Below, one piece after another: positions 40,534 to 49,802 of a stretch of DNA of 64,000 nucleotides (position 1 is its first letter; each line of letters begins with the position of its first letter). Location of the stretch: the NCBI RefSeq assembly GCF_000423605.1, contig NZ_AUIH01000024.1, positions 17,117-81,116 of the forward strand, written 5' to 3'. The translations under genes and the position numbers were made by a program. The DNA is from Saccharospirillum impatiens DSM 12546 (lineage in GTDB: Bacteria > Pseudomonadota > Gammaproteobacteria > Pseudomonadales > Natronospirillaceae). Below the pieces are notes generated by a model that was not told the DNA's origin, did not search any database, and saw only the letters and a program-made list of their open reading frames with translations.

Positions 40534-41886
40534 TTAAACCGTACTCAACAGGAACTCCCGCTCCCAGGAGCTGATCACTCGTTTGAAGCCCTCGTACTCA
40601 GCCCAACGCGTTGCTATAAAACCATCAACGAAAGTCGGTCCCAGCAGTTCCCGCATTTCCTGGCAATCGGCCATGGTGTCCAGCGCCGCTTCCAGGTTGA
40701 ACGGTACATCCGGGTCGGCCTCTGCTCCGGCACGGCCGGTGACCGGCTTACGCGGTTTGAGATCTTTCACCATACCCAGGTATCCGCAGGCAAGGTTCGC
40801 CGCCATGGCGAGATAAGGATTGGTGTCGGCGCCGGGCAGTCGGTTTTCGACGCGGCGCGACTCCGGCGATGCCTGGGGCACCCGCAGCCCTACCGTGCGA
40901 TTTTCCTCACCCCATTCAATGTTCACCGGTGCATTGCCATCCGCGCCCGGCAAATAACGCCGGTAGCTGTTCATGTTCGGGGCAAACATCGGCATCAGTG
41001 CCGGAATGTAAGCCTGCAAACCACCGATGTAGTTGAGGAATTGCTTGGAGGCCGAGCCGTCCGGATTGGAAAACAGGTTCTTGCCCGTTTTCGCATCCAC
41101 CAAAGACTGGTGAATGTGCATGGAGCTGCCGGGCTCGCCGGTAATCGGCTTGGCCATAAAGGTTGCACCAATGTTGTGCTTCATCGCCGCTTCACGCACC
41201 GTCCGCTTGAACACAAACACCTGGTCAGCCAATTTCAAAGCATCGCCATGACGGAAGTTGAATTCCATCTGGGCGGTGCCTTCCTCGTGAATCAGGGTAT
41301 CGATGTCCAGCCCCTGGGCTTCACACCAGTCGTAGATGTCTTCAATGATCGGATCGAATTCGTTCGCGGCATCTATGCTGAATGACTGACGGCCACTTTC
41401 CTTGCGGCCAGAACGGCCTATCGGTGGTTCCAGCGGCAAGTCCGGATCGGTGCAACGCTGGGTCAGATAAAATTCAACCTCCGGCGCAACAATGGGCTTC
41501 CAGCCCTTGGCTTCATAGAGTCCCAAAACCTTTTTCAGCACCGCACGCGGCGACAGCTCAATCAGGTTGCCAACGCTGTCGTAGCAGTCGTGAATGACGT
41601 GAGCCGTCGGCTCCAGCGTCCAGGGCACCAGAAAGGCCGCGTTCGGATCCGGGCGCAGAATCATGTCGATATCGGCCGGGTCGAGAATGCTGTAATAGGA
41701 TTCGTCGTCCGGGTAATCACCGGTTGCTGTCTGCAGCAACACGCTCTCTGGCAAGCGGATACCGCGCTCAGCAATGAACTTGCTGGTGGGCATGATTTTA
41801 CCGCGCGCGATGCCGGTCTGATCCGGCGTGATGCATTCCACTTCGGTCACGCGGTTGTCTTTAAGCCACTTAATCAATTCTTCCAT
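40534..41886 (-). CDS. spuB: Glutamylpolyamine synthetase (SpuB/PuuA-like)
   Basis: Glutamine-synthetase-family ligase that joins glutamate to putrescine (or another polyamine) with ATP. The 450 residues contain the beta-grasp N-domain (EVECITPDQTGIARGKIMPT) and the catalytic domain with EGTAQMEFNFRHGDALKLAD, ATFMAKPITGEPGSSMHIHQ and SRRVENRLPGADTNPYLAMA. The lack of the full GS adenylylation loop and the context with a gamma-glutamyl hydrolase argue against true glutamine synthetase. A paralogue is at 44551. Confidence 0.92.
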   Translation of the reverse strand: MEELIKWLKDNRVTEVECITPDQTGIARGKIMPTSKFIAERGIRLPESVLLQTATGDYPDDESYYSILDPADIDMILRPDPNAAFLVPWTLEPTAHVIHDCYDSVGNLIELSPRAVLKKVLGLYEAKGWKPIVAPEVEFYLTQRCTDPDLPLEPPIGRSGRKESGRQSFSIDAANEFDPIIEDIYDWCEAQGLDIDTLIHEEGTAQMEFNFRHGDALKLADQVFVFKRTVREAAMKHNIGATFMAKPITGEPGSSMHIHQSLVDAKTGKNLFSNPDGSASKQFLNYIGGLQAYIPALMPMFAPNMNSYRRYLPGADGNAPVNIEWGEENRTVGLRVPQASPESRRVENRLPGADTNPYLAMAANLACGYLGMVKDLKPRKPVTGRAGAEADPDVPFNLEAALDTMADCQEMRELLGPTFVDGFIATRWAEYEGFKRVISSWEREFLLSTV

Positions 41887-41904
41887 ACAGGGTTCGTTCG
41901 GTTA

Positions 41905-42645
41905 TCACGCTCTACACGCATCACCGAACGCCTCAAACAGTTGTCGTTGCTGGGGGTGGTTCTTTACCTGCCATTCCGGGTGCCACTGCACGGCCAGGGC
42001 AAATCGCATGGCGGCGATTCGCACTGCTTCGATCAAACCGTCCGGTGCAGTGGCTTCAACCTCTAAGCCGCCCCCAAGCGTTGCTACACCTTGAACATGC
42101 AAGGAGTTTACCTCCAGGGTGTCTGTCTCAAGAATCTGCTGCATTAACCCACCCCGGGCCAGTGCAACAGCATGTGCCGGCGCGTACTGCTGCGCCAGCG
42201 ACTCGTCTTTGTTTTCCCGATGCTCGATTAAGCCCGGCACTTCATGCAAAGCCTGATGCAAGGTTCCGCCAAGTGCCACGTTGATTTCCTGAAAACCACG
42301 ACAGGCGGCAAACAATGGCATATCCCGTGCCATAGCCGCTTCAATCAGGGCCAGACTCAATGCATCCCGACGCTCATCATAAACCTGATCCGCCAATGGC
42401 GCCTGACCATAGCGCTGCGGATGCACCATAGAATAGCCACCGGTTAGAAAGAGACCATCGAAATGCTTTAAGTAAGTAGAGGGATCGAACAGTTCAGTTA
42501 GAGCGGGGAGCAACACAGGGGTCACACCAGCGGCAGTGGCCAGTGCGGTCAGGTACTTGTCGCCTGCCATATGAAAGGCATGCGGCGGTACCATCTTGAC
42601 ATCGCAGACGACGCCGACCAATGGTCGGGCACGTTCGGGCTGCAT
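41905..42645 (-). CDS. spuA: Gamma-glutamyl-GABA hydrolase (SpuA/PuuD-like)
   Basis: Class I glutamine-amidotransferase-fold hydrolase that frees GABA from gamma-glutamyl-GABA. The 246 residues have the nucleophile Cys115 in LFAACRGFQEINVALGGTLH and His222/Glu224 in VQWHPEWQVKN, the full peptidase C26 triad. It is the first gene of the minus-strand spu-like operon, 18 bp before spuB. AT-rich operator-like sites lie upstream. Confidence 0.93.
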   Translation of the reverse strand: MQPERARPLVGVVCDVKMVPPHAFHMAGDKYLTALATAAGVTPVLLPALTELFDPSTYLKHFDGLFLTGGYSMVHPQRYGQAPLADQVYDERRDALSLALIEAAMARDMPLFAACRGFQEINVALGGTLHQALHEVPGLIEHRENKDESLAQQYAPAHAVALARGGLMQQILETDTLEVNSLHVQGVATLGGGLEVEATAPDGLIEAVRIAAMRFALAVQWHPEWQVKNHPQQRQLFEAFGDACRA

Positions 42646-43011
42646 GCAAACCCCCTGTTGTGTAGCGCTTTGTTATGACCTTGAACGCCGTATTTTACAC
42701 CCAACCAAACGGGTATATGCGACGATTCTTCAAGTGTTTATTTTTTACCACGTTACCATAAAAAATAATCAACACAAGGCACTAAAATCGTCGAATGTTA
42801 ATTATATAAAACATCTTTGGCGGTTTTATGGGCTTACCGGTGAGCAAGGTGTCAATTATTTTAATCACAGCTATTGAGCTTGTCCTCATTTTGAGGTTAG
42901 CTTGCTGCATTCAATCGCACACCTTCGGGCTTCAAAAGTAACCACTATACTGAGTGGCTCACGGCGACATGGCTTCGCCCGTCGGCGATGCAATGCATAA
43001 GGAGCACCTTC
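42646..43011. promoter_or_regulatory. Divergent regulatory region between spuA and gabD-like gene
   Basis: 366 bp without a gene; the part 42720-42870 is strikingly AT-rich against its neighbours. AAAAAATAATCAACA (42760-42774) matches 13 of 15 bases of the E. coli PuuR recognition sequence as I recall it (AAAATATAATGAACA). A weaker inverted partner lies at 42735-42749, and together they make a palindrome GTGTT...AACAC (42734-42775). A third site at 42795-42815 is shared with 57530-57550. CGACGATT and AATCGTCG flank the cluster. Exact -10/-35 elements could not be called with confidence. Confidence 0.6.
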
Positions 43012-44463
43012 ATGACAGATTCGATGATTCACAGCCTCAGTTTTATTGACGGGGATTGGGCAACTGCTCGGTCCGGTCGCACCTTTGATGTTACCAATCC
43101 GGCCAATGGCGACTGCCTGGCCGTGGTCACAGACTGCGGCCCGGAAGACGCTGAACTGGCCATCGAAGCAGCCCACCGGGCATTCGCAACCTGGAAAAAA
43201 GAAACCGCCAAGAGTCGCGCTGCGATCCTGCGCCGCTGGTTTGAGCTAATCATGAACCACCAGGATCAACTGGCCGAGCTGATGACGCTGGAATGCGGCA
43301 AACCCCTGGTCGAATCCAAAGGTGAAGTCGCCTATGGTGCTTCCTTTATAGAGTGGTTCGCTGAGGAAGCCAAACGTGCCTACGGCGACGTGATTCCGAC
43401 ACCCAACAACGACCGTCGCATTCTGGCGATCAAACAACCAATCGGGGTCTGTACTGCCATTACCCCCTGGAACTTTCCGCTGGCGATGATCACCCGCAAG
43501 GTAGCCCCCGCTCTGGCCGCTGGCTGCACAGCGGTGGTCAAGCCAGCCGAAGCAACGCCGCTGACCGCGCTGGCACTGGCCGACCTGGCGCGGCAGGCTG
43601 GTTTGCCGGATGGTGTGCTGAATATCATTACCGCCAGCAATGGCAAAGCGGTTGGTGAAGTACTCAGCACCCACCCTCTGGTTCGTAAGGTAAGCTTTAC
43701 CGGCTCGACCCCGGTTGGCAAAATGCTGATTCGCCAGGCAGCCGACACCGTTAAAAAGGTCTCCATGGAGCTCGGTGGCAACGCGCCCTTTATTGTCTTT
43801 GACGACGCGGATATCGATGCAGCGGTCAAAGGGGCTATGGCGTCGAAGTATCGCAATACCGGTCAGACCTGTGTATGCGTTAATCGATTTTTGGTGCAGG
43901 ATGGCGTCTATGACCGCTTCGCCCGGGCGATGGCCGAAGCCAGTTCGGAGCTTAAGGTGGGTAACGGCCTGGACGACGGCGTGACTATCGGCCCACTGAT
44001 CAACGAAGCCGGCATAGAGAAGGTCGAGGCACTGCTTAGCGACGCCACTGACCAGGGAGCCCGCATTCTGCTTGGCGGCAAACGCCACAGTCTGGGACGC
44101 AGTTTTTTTGAACCCACGGTGCTGGCAGACGTCACCCCGGGTATGCGCGTCAGTCAGGAGGAAATTTTCGGTCCCATTACCGCACTGACCCGGTTCAAGA
44201 CTGAAGAGGAAGCGGTCACGCTGGCCAACGACACTCCTTTTGGTTTGGCTGCCTATTTCTACAGCAACAACCATGCGCGTATCTGGCGCGTCGCCGAGGA
44301 CCTGGAATACGGCATGGTCGGCATCAATGAAGGTATCATCTCGACGGAAGTGGCGCCCTTTGGTGGCGTTAAGGAATCCGGACTGGGCCGTGAAGGCAGC
44401 CACTACGGCATCGATGAATACCTGGAACTCAAATATTTATGCATGGGTGGTCTGGATCGCTGA
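43012..44463 (+). CDS. gabD: NAD(P)-dependent succinate-semialdehyde dehydrogenase (GabD-like)
   Basis: Oxidises succinate semialdehyde, the product of GABA transamination, to succinate. The ATG at 43012 has AAGGAG upstream; 483 residues result. The aldehyde dehydrogenase motifs are VAPALAAGCTAVVKPAEATP, catalytic Glu in MELGGNAPFIVFDDADID and catalytic Cys in NTGQTCVCVNRFLVQDG. The end PFGGVKESGLGREGSHYGID is typical of GabD. It is transcribed away from the spu-like operon and followed 87 bp on by a second ligase gene. Confidence 0.92.
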   Translation: MTDSMIHSLSFIDGDWATARSGRTFDVTNPANGDCLAVVTDCGPEDAELAIEAAHRAFATWKKETAKSRAAILRRWFELIMNHQDQLAELMTLECGKPLVESKGEVAYGASFIEWFAEEAKRAYGDVIPTPNNDRRILAIKQPIGVCTAITPWNFPLAMITRKVAPALAAGCTAVVKPAEATPLTALALADLARQAGLPDGVLNIITASNGKAVGEVLSTHPLVRKVSFTGSTPVGKMLIRQAADTVKKVSMELGGNAPFIVFDDADIDAAVKGAMASKYRNTGQTCVCVNRFLVQDGVYDRFARAMAEASSELKVGNGLDDGVTIGPLINEAGIEKVEALLSDATDQGARILLGGKRHSLGRSFFEPTVLADVTPGMRVSQEEIFGPITALTRFKTEEEAVTLANDTPFGLAAYFYSNNHARIWRVAEDLEYGMVGINEGIISTEVAPFGGVKESGLGREGSHYGIDEYLELKYLCMGGLDR

Positions 44464-44550
44464 TCGTTATTGCGACCCTCCGCCCACCTGTTAAGTCGCC
44501 ATGGCGGGCCTGTAAATACAGGCCGTCATCGCCAACGATGAGAAAGCATC

Positions 44551-45915
44551 ATGTCACACCCTGAAGTAACCGCCTTTCTGGCGCAGCACCCGAATGTAAC
44601 CACCATAGAACTGCTGATCACGGACCTGAATGGCGTGCTGCGCGGCAAACGCATTGAACGCGAGTTGCTAGAGAAGGTATATGAAGAAGGCTTCAATATG
44701 CCTGGCTCTGTGATGGCACTCGATGCCACGGGCACAACCGTTGAGGAAACCGGACTCGGTGCCGACGAGGGCGACAGAGACAGGTTGTGTCTGCCGGTGC
44801 CCGGTACCCTTTCCATGGTGCCCTGGCATGCGGATGGTGACAGGGCGCAGGCACTGTTCACCATGTTTGAGACGGACGGTGTCACACCGTTTCGGATGGA
44901 CCCGCGCCAGGTTCTGACTCAGGTCGTTCACCGTTTCAATGAGCTGGGCTACACGCCTGGCATTGCCGTCGAGCTGGAGTTCTACCTGATCGACACTGAG
45001 CGAGATGCCGATGGGCAGTTGCAGCCGCCGGTGTCTCCGGTCAGCGGTCGGCGCATGAGCTCCAAGCAGGTCTATTCGATGGACGACCTGGACGACTACG
45101 ATTTCTTTATTCGGGATGTGCTCGATACCGCGCACGAGCAGAACATCCCGGCTGATACGGTCATTACTGAATACGCTCCGGGCCAGTTCGAGGTCAATTT
45201 GAACTATGGTAACGACCCGATGCGTGCGGCTGATGAAGCGGTGCTGCTCAAGCGGGTTATTGCTCAGGTGGCCCGCAAATGGGAGATGGAAGCGACGTTC
45301 ATGGCCAAGCCCTACATTGAAGAAGCGGGCAGCGGCATGCACATTCACCTCAGTTTAATGGACAGTGACGGCAACAATATTTTTGCCAGTGAAGACCCGG
45401 AAAGCGTCCCGGAAATGCGCTGGGCGATGGGCGGCCTGATCGACATGGCCGATCACGTTCAGGCGCTACTGTGCCCGAACATCAACAGTTATCGACGACT
45501 CAACCCGGATGCTTTCGCCCCTACTGCAAAAACCTGGGGATATGATAACCGGACGTCTGCTTTGCGCATTCCGTCCGGCAACATCGAAGCCACCCGCATA
45601 GAGCACCGGATGAGCGGCGCCGACACCAATCCGTACCTGGCCGTGGCCGTGGTACTGGCCGGTGCGACCGAAGGCCTGCAGAACCACATTGAGCCTCCGG
45701 AGCCGGTAGAAGGTAATGTCTACGATCAGGACCACCCGGAGCTGGCAGATAACGCGCGCGATGCGCTGCGCTCCATGGTTCTGGATGAGCGGGTTCAAAC
45801 CTGGTTCGGTGCCGACTTCATCGAGATGTACCGCATCTGCAAATGGAGCGAAGTGCGACTGTTCGAGCGCCAGGTCACCCCCATGGAATACGAGCTTCTG
45901 CTACCCTATATTTGA
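44551..45915 (+). CDS. puuA: Second glutamylpolyamine synthetase (PuuA/PauA-like)
   Basis: Paralogue of the ligase at 40534, in the glutamine synthetase family. The 454 residues include ELLITDLNGVLRGKRIEREL, YAPGQFEVNLNYGNDPMRAA, ATFMAKPYIEEAGSGMHIHL and EHRMSGADTNPYLAVAVVLA. Pseudomonas keeps several such ligases with different amine preferences. The divergence of the two copies suggests the same here, but the substrate cannot be read from sequence. It lies in the gabD-aguBA direction. Confidence 0.9.
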   Translation: MSHPEVTAFLAQHPNVTTIELLITDLNGVLRGKRIERELLEKVYEEGFNMPGSVMALDATGTTVEETGLGADEGDRDRLCLPVPGTLSMVPWHADGDRAQALFTMFETDGVTPFRMDPRQVLTQVVHRFNELGYTPGIAVELEFYLIDTERDADGQLQPPVSPVSGRRMSSKQVYSMDDLDDYDFFIRDVLDTAHEQNIPADTVITEYAPGQFEVNLNYGNDPMRAADEAVLLKRVIAQVARKWEMEATFMAKPYIEEAGSGMHIHLSLMDSDGNNIFASEDPESVPEMRWAMGGLIDMADHVQALLCPNINSYRRLNPDAFAPTAKTWGYDNRTSALRIPSGNIEATRIEHRMSGADTNPYLAVAVVLAGATEGLQNHIEPPEPVEGNVYDQDHPELADNARDALRSMVLDERVQTWFGADFIEMYRICKWSEVRLFERQVTPMEYELLLPYI

Positions 45916-46238
45916 GTGCTCAAGTTTCGGAGTTCGCGGGTTGAATAAGTGGGATTGGCCCGCGCCGGCTACCGGGGATACCCCTGTGGGGTCGGCGTAA
46001 ATCCATCCATGGAGCCTAGACCGCAGCATCCTTGCTGCGGACTACCCCACAGGGGTATCCCCGGCAACCGTCGCTAGTTTCATTAGCGAACTCCGAAACT
46101 TGTAGTCAACTATTGAGTCTGAATTTGATCTCTGAAGGACGCTTCACCAGCCCGAAAAAAACGCTGGTATTTTCGCTAGTTTCAGCAAAAATACGCGCCC
46201 CTGAGAACCCGGGGTTAACCTCAAAGGAGCCTCTATAA
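45916..46238. other. Gap between puuA and aguB, holding repeat copy 2
   Basis: 323 bp with no gene. It is mostly filled by a 181-bp inverted-repeat unit (45921-46101) that encloses repeat copy 2. The rest has AAAGGAG just before aguB and the word GAACCCGGGGTTAACC, but no clear promoter. Confidence 0.6.
45921..46101. repeat. Palindromic intergenic repeat copy 2, within a 17-bp inverted repeat
   Basis: Perfect 17-bp outer arms CAAGTTTCGGAGTTCGC (45921-45937) and its reverse complement (46085-46101) enclose the repeat core at 45965-46070. The core arms CCGGGGATACCCCTGTGGGGT and their complement pair perfectly across TCCATCCATGGA and the inner CCGCAGCATCC-TTGCTGCGG. Nesting inside extra inverted arms resembles a MITE, but no transposase is near. 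Confidence 0.85.
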
Positions 46239-47108
46239 ATGAGACCGGTAACTGTAGCTGCCACCCAGATGAGCTGTGGCTGGGACGTTGACGCCAACAT
46301 CGCCAAAGCCGACGCCCTGGTGCGTGAGGCCGCCGCGAAAGGCGCACAGATCATCCTGATCCAGGAGCTGTTTGAGCGCTGCTATTTTTGCCAGAAACAA
46401 ATCGAAGGTTACATGGCCTTTGCGACACCGGTTGAGGAAAACCCGGCGATCAAGCATTTCAGCGCAGTGGCCGCAGAGCTCAAGGTCGTGCTGCCCATCA
46501 GTTTTTACGAGCGGGCCAACAACGCCTTTTACAACACGGTCGCCATCATCGATGCCGACGGCTCCAACCTGGGCATCTATCGCAAGACACACATCCCCGA
46601 TGGCCCGGGTTACTCGGAAAAATTCTATTTCACGCCCGGCGATACCGGCTTCAAAGTCTGGGATACCGCCTACGCGCGCATTGGTGTGGGTATTTGCTGG
46701 GATCAGTGGTTCCCCGAAACCGCTCGCGCCATGGCATTGATGGGCGCCGAGCTGCTGTTCTACCCGACCGCTATCGGCAGTGAACCGCAGGACCACACCA
46801 TCGACTCCCGGGATCACTGGCAGATTACCCAGCAAGGCCACGCAGCGGCCAATTTGACGCCCTATATCGCCAGCAACCGAACCGGTATTGAAGCGGAAGG
46901 CGAACAGACCATTTCTTTTTATGGCTCGTCCTTTATCGCCAATGAACTTGGTCAGAAGGTGGCTGAGTTCGATCGCAAAGACGAAGGCGTTCTGGTGCAT
47001 ACCTTTGACCTGGATGAAGTCGCCAGCACTCGTCGCGCCTGGGGTGTCTTCCGCGACCGTCGCCCGGATCTCTATGACCCGCTCATGACCAAGGACGGAG
47101 GCCGCTGA
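46239..47108 (+). CDS. aguB: N-carbamoylputrescine amidase
   Basis: Hydrolyses N-carbamoylputrescine to putrescine, CO2 and ammonia. The 289 residues are a nitrilase-superfamily domain with the Glu-Lys-Cys triad: Glu in [13 protein letters not shown], Lys in [18 protein letters not shown] and Cys in [13 protein letters not shown]. The double-cysteine CYFC near the first motif is typical of AguB. AAAGGAG precedes the ATG. It is followed by aguA after a single base, so the two are one unit. Confidence 0.95.
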   Translation: MRPVTVAATQMSCGWDVDANIAKADALVREAAAKGAQIILIQELFERCYFCQKQIEGYMAFATPVEENPAIKHFSAVAAELKVVLPISFYERANNAFYNTVAIIDADGSNLGIYRKTHIPDGPGYSEKFYFTPGDTGFKVWDTAYARIGVGICWDQWFPETARAMALMGAELLFYPTAIGSEPQDHTIDSRDHWQITQQGHAAANLTPYIASNRTGIEAEGEQTISFYGSSFIANELGQKVAEFDRKDEGVLVHTFDLDEVASTRRAWGVFRDRRPDLYDPLMTKDGGR

Positions 47109-47109
47109 T

Positions 47110-48207
47110 ATGCCAGCGCCGCTCGCCTCCAACCCCCGCGCAGATGGCTACTACATGCCCGCCGAATGGGCACCCCACAGCCAGACCTGGATGCTGTGGC
47201 CTGAACGGCCGGACAACTGGCGCTATGGCGCCAAGCCGGCTCAGGCCGCCTATACCGCCGTCGCCGAGGCCATCGCCCGCTTTGAACCGGTCAGCATGGG
47301 CGTCTCGGCCGACCAGTACGAAAACGCCTGCGCCCGGCTCAGTGCCGGCATTCGGGTGGTGGAGCTGACCTGCAACGATGCCTGGGTGCGTGACACCGGC
47401 CCTACGTTTATCATCAACAATCAGGGGGGTTTGCGCGCCAACGACTGGGAGTTCAACGCCTGGGGCGGCCTCACGGGCGGTCTGTATCAGCCGTGGAACC
47501 GGGATGATCAGGTGGCGCAAAAGATCTGCAACATGGAGCGCATCGAACGCTATCGCTCTGAGGGCTTTGTGCTCGAAGGCGGTGCCATTCATGTTGATGG
47601 TGAAGGCACTCTAATGACCACCGAAGAGTGCCTGTTGAACAACAACCGCAACCCGCATCTGACGCGAGCCGAGATTGAACAGCGACTGCGTGACCATCTG
47701 AACATCGACACCATCCTGTGGGTACCGGACGGCATTTACAACGACGAAACCAACGGACACATCGACAACATGGCCTGCTTCGTCAAACCCGGGCATGTCG
47801 TACTGGCCTGGACCGACGACGAAACCGATCCGCAATACCAGCGCAGCCGTCTGGCATTTGATTACCTCAGCGCCCATCGCGATGCCAAAGGCCGGTCGCT
47901 GAGCATCACCAAAATGCCTCTGCCCAAACCACTGATGCAGACCGAGGCTGAAGTCGACGGCATCGACTGGGCCCAGAAAGCCTGGCCGCGCCGGGCCGGT
48001 GAACGGATGGCCGCCAGTTATGTGAACTTCCTGATGGTCAATGGCGGCATTATTCTGCCGAGCTTCGACGACCCCAAAGACGCCATCGCCGCCAACATTC
48101 TCAGCGATCTGTGCAAAGACCGTGAAGTGGTCCAGGTGCCAGGCCGGGAGATTCTGCTCGGTGGCGGCAACATTCACTGCATCACCCAGCAGCAACCTGC
48201 GGCTTGA
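47110..48207 (+). CDS. aguA: Agmatine deiminase
   Basis: Converts agmatine to N-carbamoylputrescine, feeding AguB. The 365 residues match the family. The guanidine-group motifs are [60 protein letters not shown] and the catalytic Cys in [17 protein letters not shown]. Its position after the putrescine ligase and SSA dehydrogenase genes joins arginine-derived agmatine to the putrescine route. Confidence 0.96.
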   Translation: MPAPLASNPRADGYYMPAEWAPHSQTWMLWPERPDNWRYGAKPAQAAYTAVAEAIARFEPVSMGVSADQYENACARLSAGIRVVELTCNDAWVRDTGPTFIINNQGGLRANDWEFNAWGGLTGGLYQPWNRDDQVAQKICNMERIERYRSEGFVLEGGAIHVDGEGTLMTTEECLLNNNRNPHLTRAEIEQRLRDHLNIDTILWVPDGIYNDETNGHIDNMACFVKPGHVVLAWTDDETDPQYQRSRLAFDYLSAHRDAKGRSLSITKMPLPKPLMQTEAEVDGIDWAQKAWPRRAGERMAASYVNFLMVNGGIILPSFDDPKDAIAANILSDLCKDREVVQVPGREILLGGGNIHCITQQQPAA

Positions 48208-48523
48208 GGGAATTCAGCCAGACCTTGGCGCCAGGCTTCAAAGCTCCCGACTTACGGACTACTGGCCACCACACGAATGCTCCCTCTCCCGTGAGACGGG
48301 AGAGGGCCGGGGGGAGGGTTCGCTTCAGGTTTCACCGAACTAAAATCAAACCCACAACTGTAACGGCCAAGTCACTCTTTAAATCTCCTCTTAAAGCATG
48401 CTCAGCCGTTAGTAAGTGACTTTATACCCGGAACCGGCAGTTCAAACCCAACCGTTAAAGATGCCTTTCCAACCACATTTCGTTACTCTTCCCGTTCACT
48501 GAGACAGCCAACACGAGACGTTC
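48208..48523. other. Gap after aguA
   Basis: 316 bp without a gene. A hairpin repeat at 48282-48306 is the only clear structure and could end the aguBA transcript, although it lacks a T tract. AAGTCACT and AGTGACTT form a loose inverted repeat around 48370-48425. No strong promoter was recognised before the next gene. Confidence 0.5.
48282..48306. repeat. CCCTCTCCCGT/ACGGGAGAGGG hairpin repeat
   Basis: Perfect 11-bp arms with a GAG loop, followed by GCCGGGGGGAGGGTTCG. This CTCTCCC...GGGAGAGGGC arrangement is a widespread intergenic repeat type in gammaproteobacteria. It lies 75 bp after aguA. No second copy was seen in this window. Confidence 0.65.
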
Positions 48524-49183
48524 ATGCTTTACACTTTCCTCAAGGACTCCGCTCAATTCTTTCGTCAGCACTTTATCGCCCTGACCCTCATTACCATGGG
48601 GCTAGGCTTAGTGTTTGAACTGCTGTTTGCTCTGCTCAGAGGGGCCTTCGTCGACATGCCCTACGCCTGGCCGCTGCTGCTGATGCAATGGGTCGGCGGA
48701 GTATGGGCCACGGCGGCGGTAGTGCTGTATGTGCGCAGCTCTCTGAATAACCAGTACCTGCCACCCAAAGACGCCATCACCCAGGCATTACCCTGGGTAT
48801 TGCCACTGGCGGGTGTGCAGTTGCTAACGGGCCTGGCGGTTGGTCTCGGATTGTTGCTGATCGTACCGGGCATCTATTTTGGGGTAAAACTGGTGCTGGC
48901 AACCTTCTACCTGATTGATGGCCGCGAGCCGATACCCGATGCATTGCGCAAAGCCTGGATCGGCAGTACCGGCTACGGTTGGATCATTTTTGGCGGCTAT
49001 GCACTGATTTATGGGCTCTTGCTGTTGCTGAGCCAAGTGATCATCGGCAGCCTGAACCTAACGGCTGGCTATGGGCCGGTCAATTTCATTGTTGCACTGA
49101 TTTTCAAGCCCGTGGGCGCTTTCGCCCTGGTTTTCGGCTATCGGATCTACTCCGAAGCGCGTAAGCAGCCCGCCAAACCCTGA
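48524..49183 (+). CDS. Inner-membrane protein of unknown function (YciC/UPF0259-like)
   Basis: 219 residues, strongly hydrophobic, with about five to six membrane segments (around 20-40, 50-72, 90-125, 150-180, 185-205). The segment LLIVPGIYFGVKLVLATFYL, followed by a short loop and a helix starting PIPDALRKAW, resembles the YciC/UPF0259 membrane family, but the match is by eye only. The ribosome binding site is weak. Neighbours give no functional hint. Confidence 0.6.
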   Translation: MLYTFLKDSAQFFRQHFIALTLITMGLGLVFELLFALLRGAFVDMPYAWPLLLMQWVGGVWATAAVVLYVRSSLNNQYLPPKDAITQALPWVLPLAGVQLLTGLAVGLGLLLIVPGIYFGVKLVLATFYLIDGREPIPDALRKAWIGSTGYGWIIFGGYALIYGLLLLLSQVIIGSLNLTAGYGPVNFIVALIFKPVGAFALVFGYRIYSEARKQPAKP

Positions 49184-49802
49184 TACAGCGCCGTACCCGG
49201 CCGGTGGATAACACAGCCGGAGTACGGTCGCAAGCAACCTTTATTCACATGACCGAAGGCTGCCAGCGTCACGACTGTCAAGCCATTTTTCTTTAATAAA
49301 GGCTCTAAATCAGGCTTGACAGCCACACCACCCCGTCATATCCACCAAGAGCTCTCCCGCAAAACTTACCCACAGAAAATGTGGATAACCTTCTGCATAA
49401 CTTTGGGACAACCCAACTAAACGAGAACGTTTCCGCGCCACCATGGCCTTGCAGCCAGATGGTGAAATTTGACTGATTTTCCAACACCCGGTCGGTTTGC
49501 CAAGCACACACCGGGTCATTCAGCCCCCTTTCTAAAATGTGCACCTGTTCACTATTTACACACTCAATTTTCGCTTTAGCACGCCTACTAGCCGGGGTTC
49601 ACTTCCAGCCACCAACGCCGGCACTGTGTACCAAGCATTTGAATTTGCGCGACTTTTTGCGAACCGGTACGAGAACACACAAGGTTCATTCACTAATTTT
49701 GGCTATATCGTTCAAATCCTTTGATTGATCGGAGTCTCCCTGCCCTACCGTAACTCTGTCGCTGGCCAGCACCCACACACTCACTCTGGAAGGATAACAA
49801 CA
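49184..49802. promoter_or_regulatory. Long gap with DnaA-box-like sites and an inverted repeat
   Basis: 619 bp without a credible gene, the longest such stretch in the window. It contains three DnaA-box-like words: TTATCCACC (minus, 49203-49211), TTACCCACA (49366-49374) and a perfect TTATCCACA (minus, 49380-49388). The last two face each other across GAAAA. A perfect 10-bp inverted repeat CTGTCAAGCC/GGCTTGACAG spans 49276-49321. The promoter of the following lipoprotein gene should lie in the 3' half. Confidence 0.5.

Noticed and set aside
43246..44403. Minus-strand open frame of about 385 codons
   Set aside because: Antisense shadow of the gabD-like gene.
49203..49388. Chromosomal replication origin
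   Set aside because: Too few DnaA boxes, no clear 13-mer AT-rich unwinding repeats, and no dnaA/dnaN/gidA neighbours.
49305..49544. Two minus-strand open frames in the 49.2-49.8 kb gap
   Set aside because: They overlap the DnaA-like boxes, have no ribosome binding site and no family-like features. The gap is better read as regulatory sequence.
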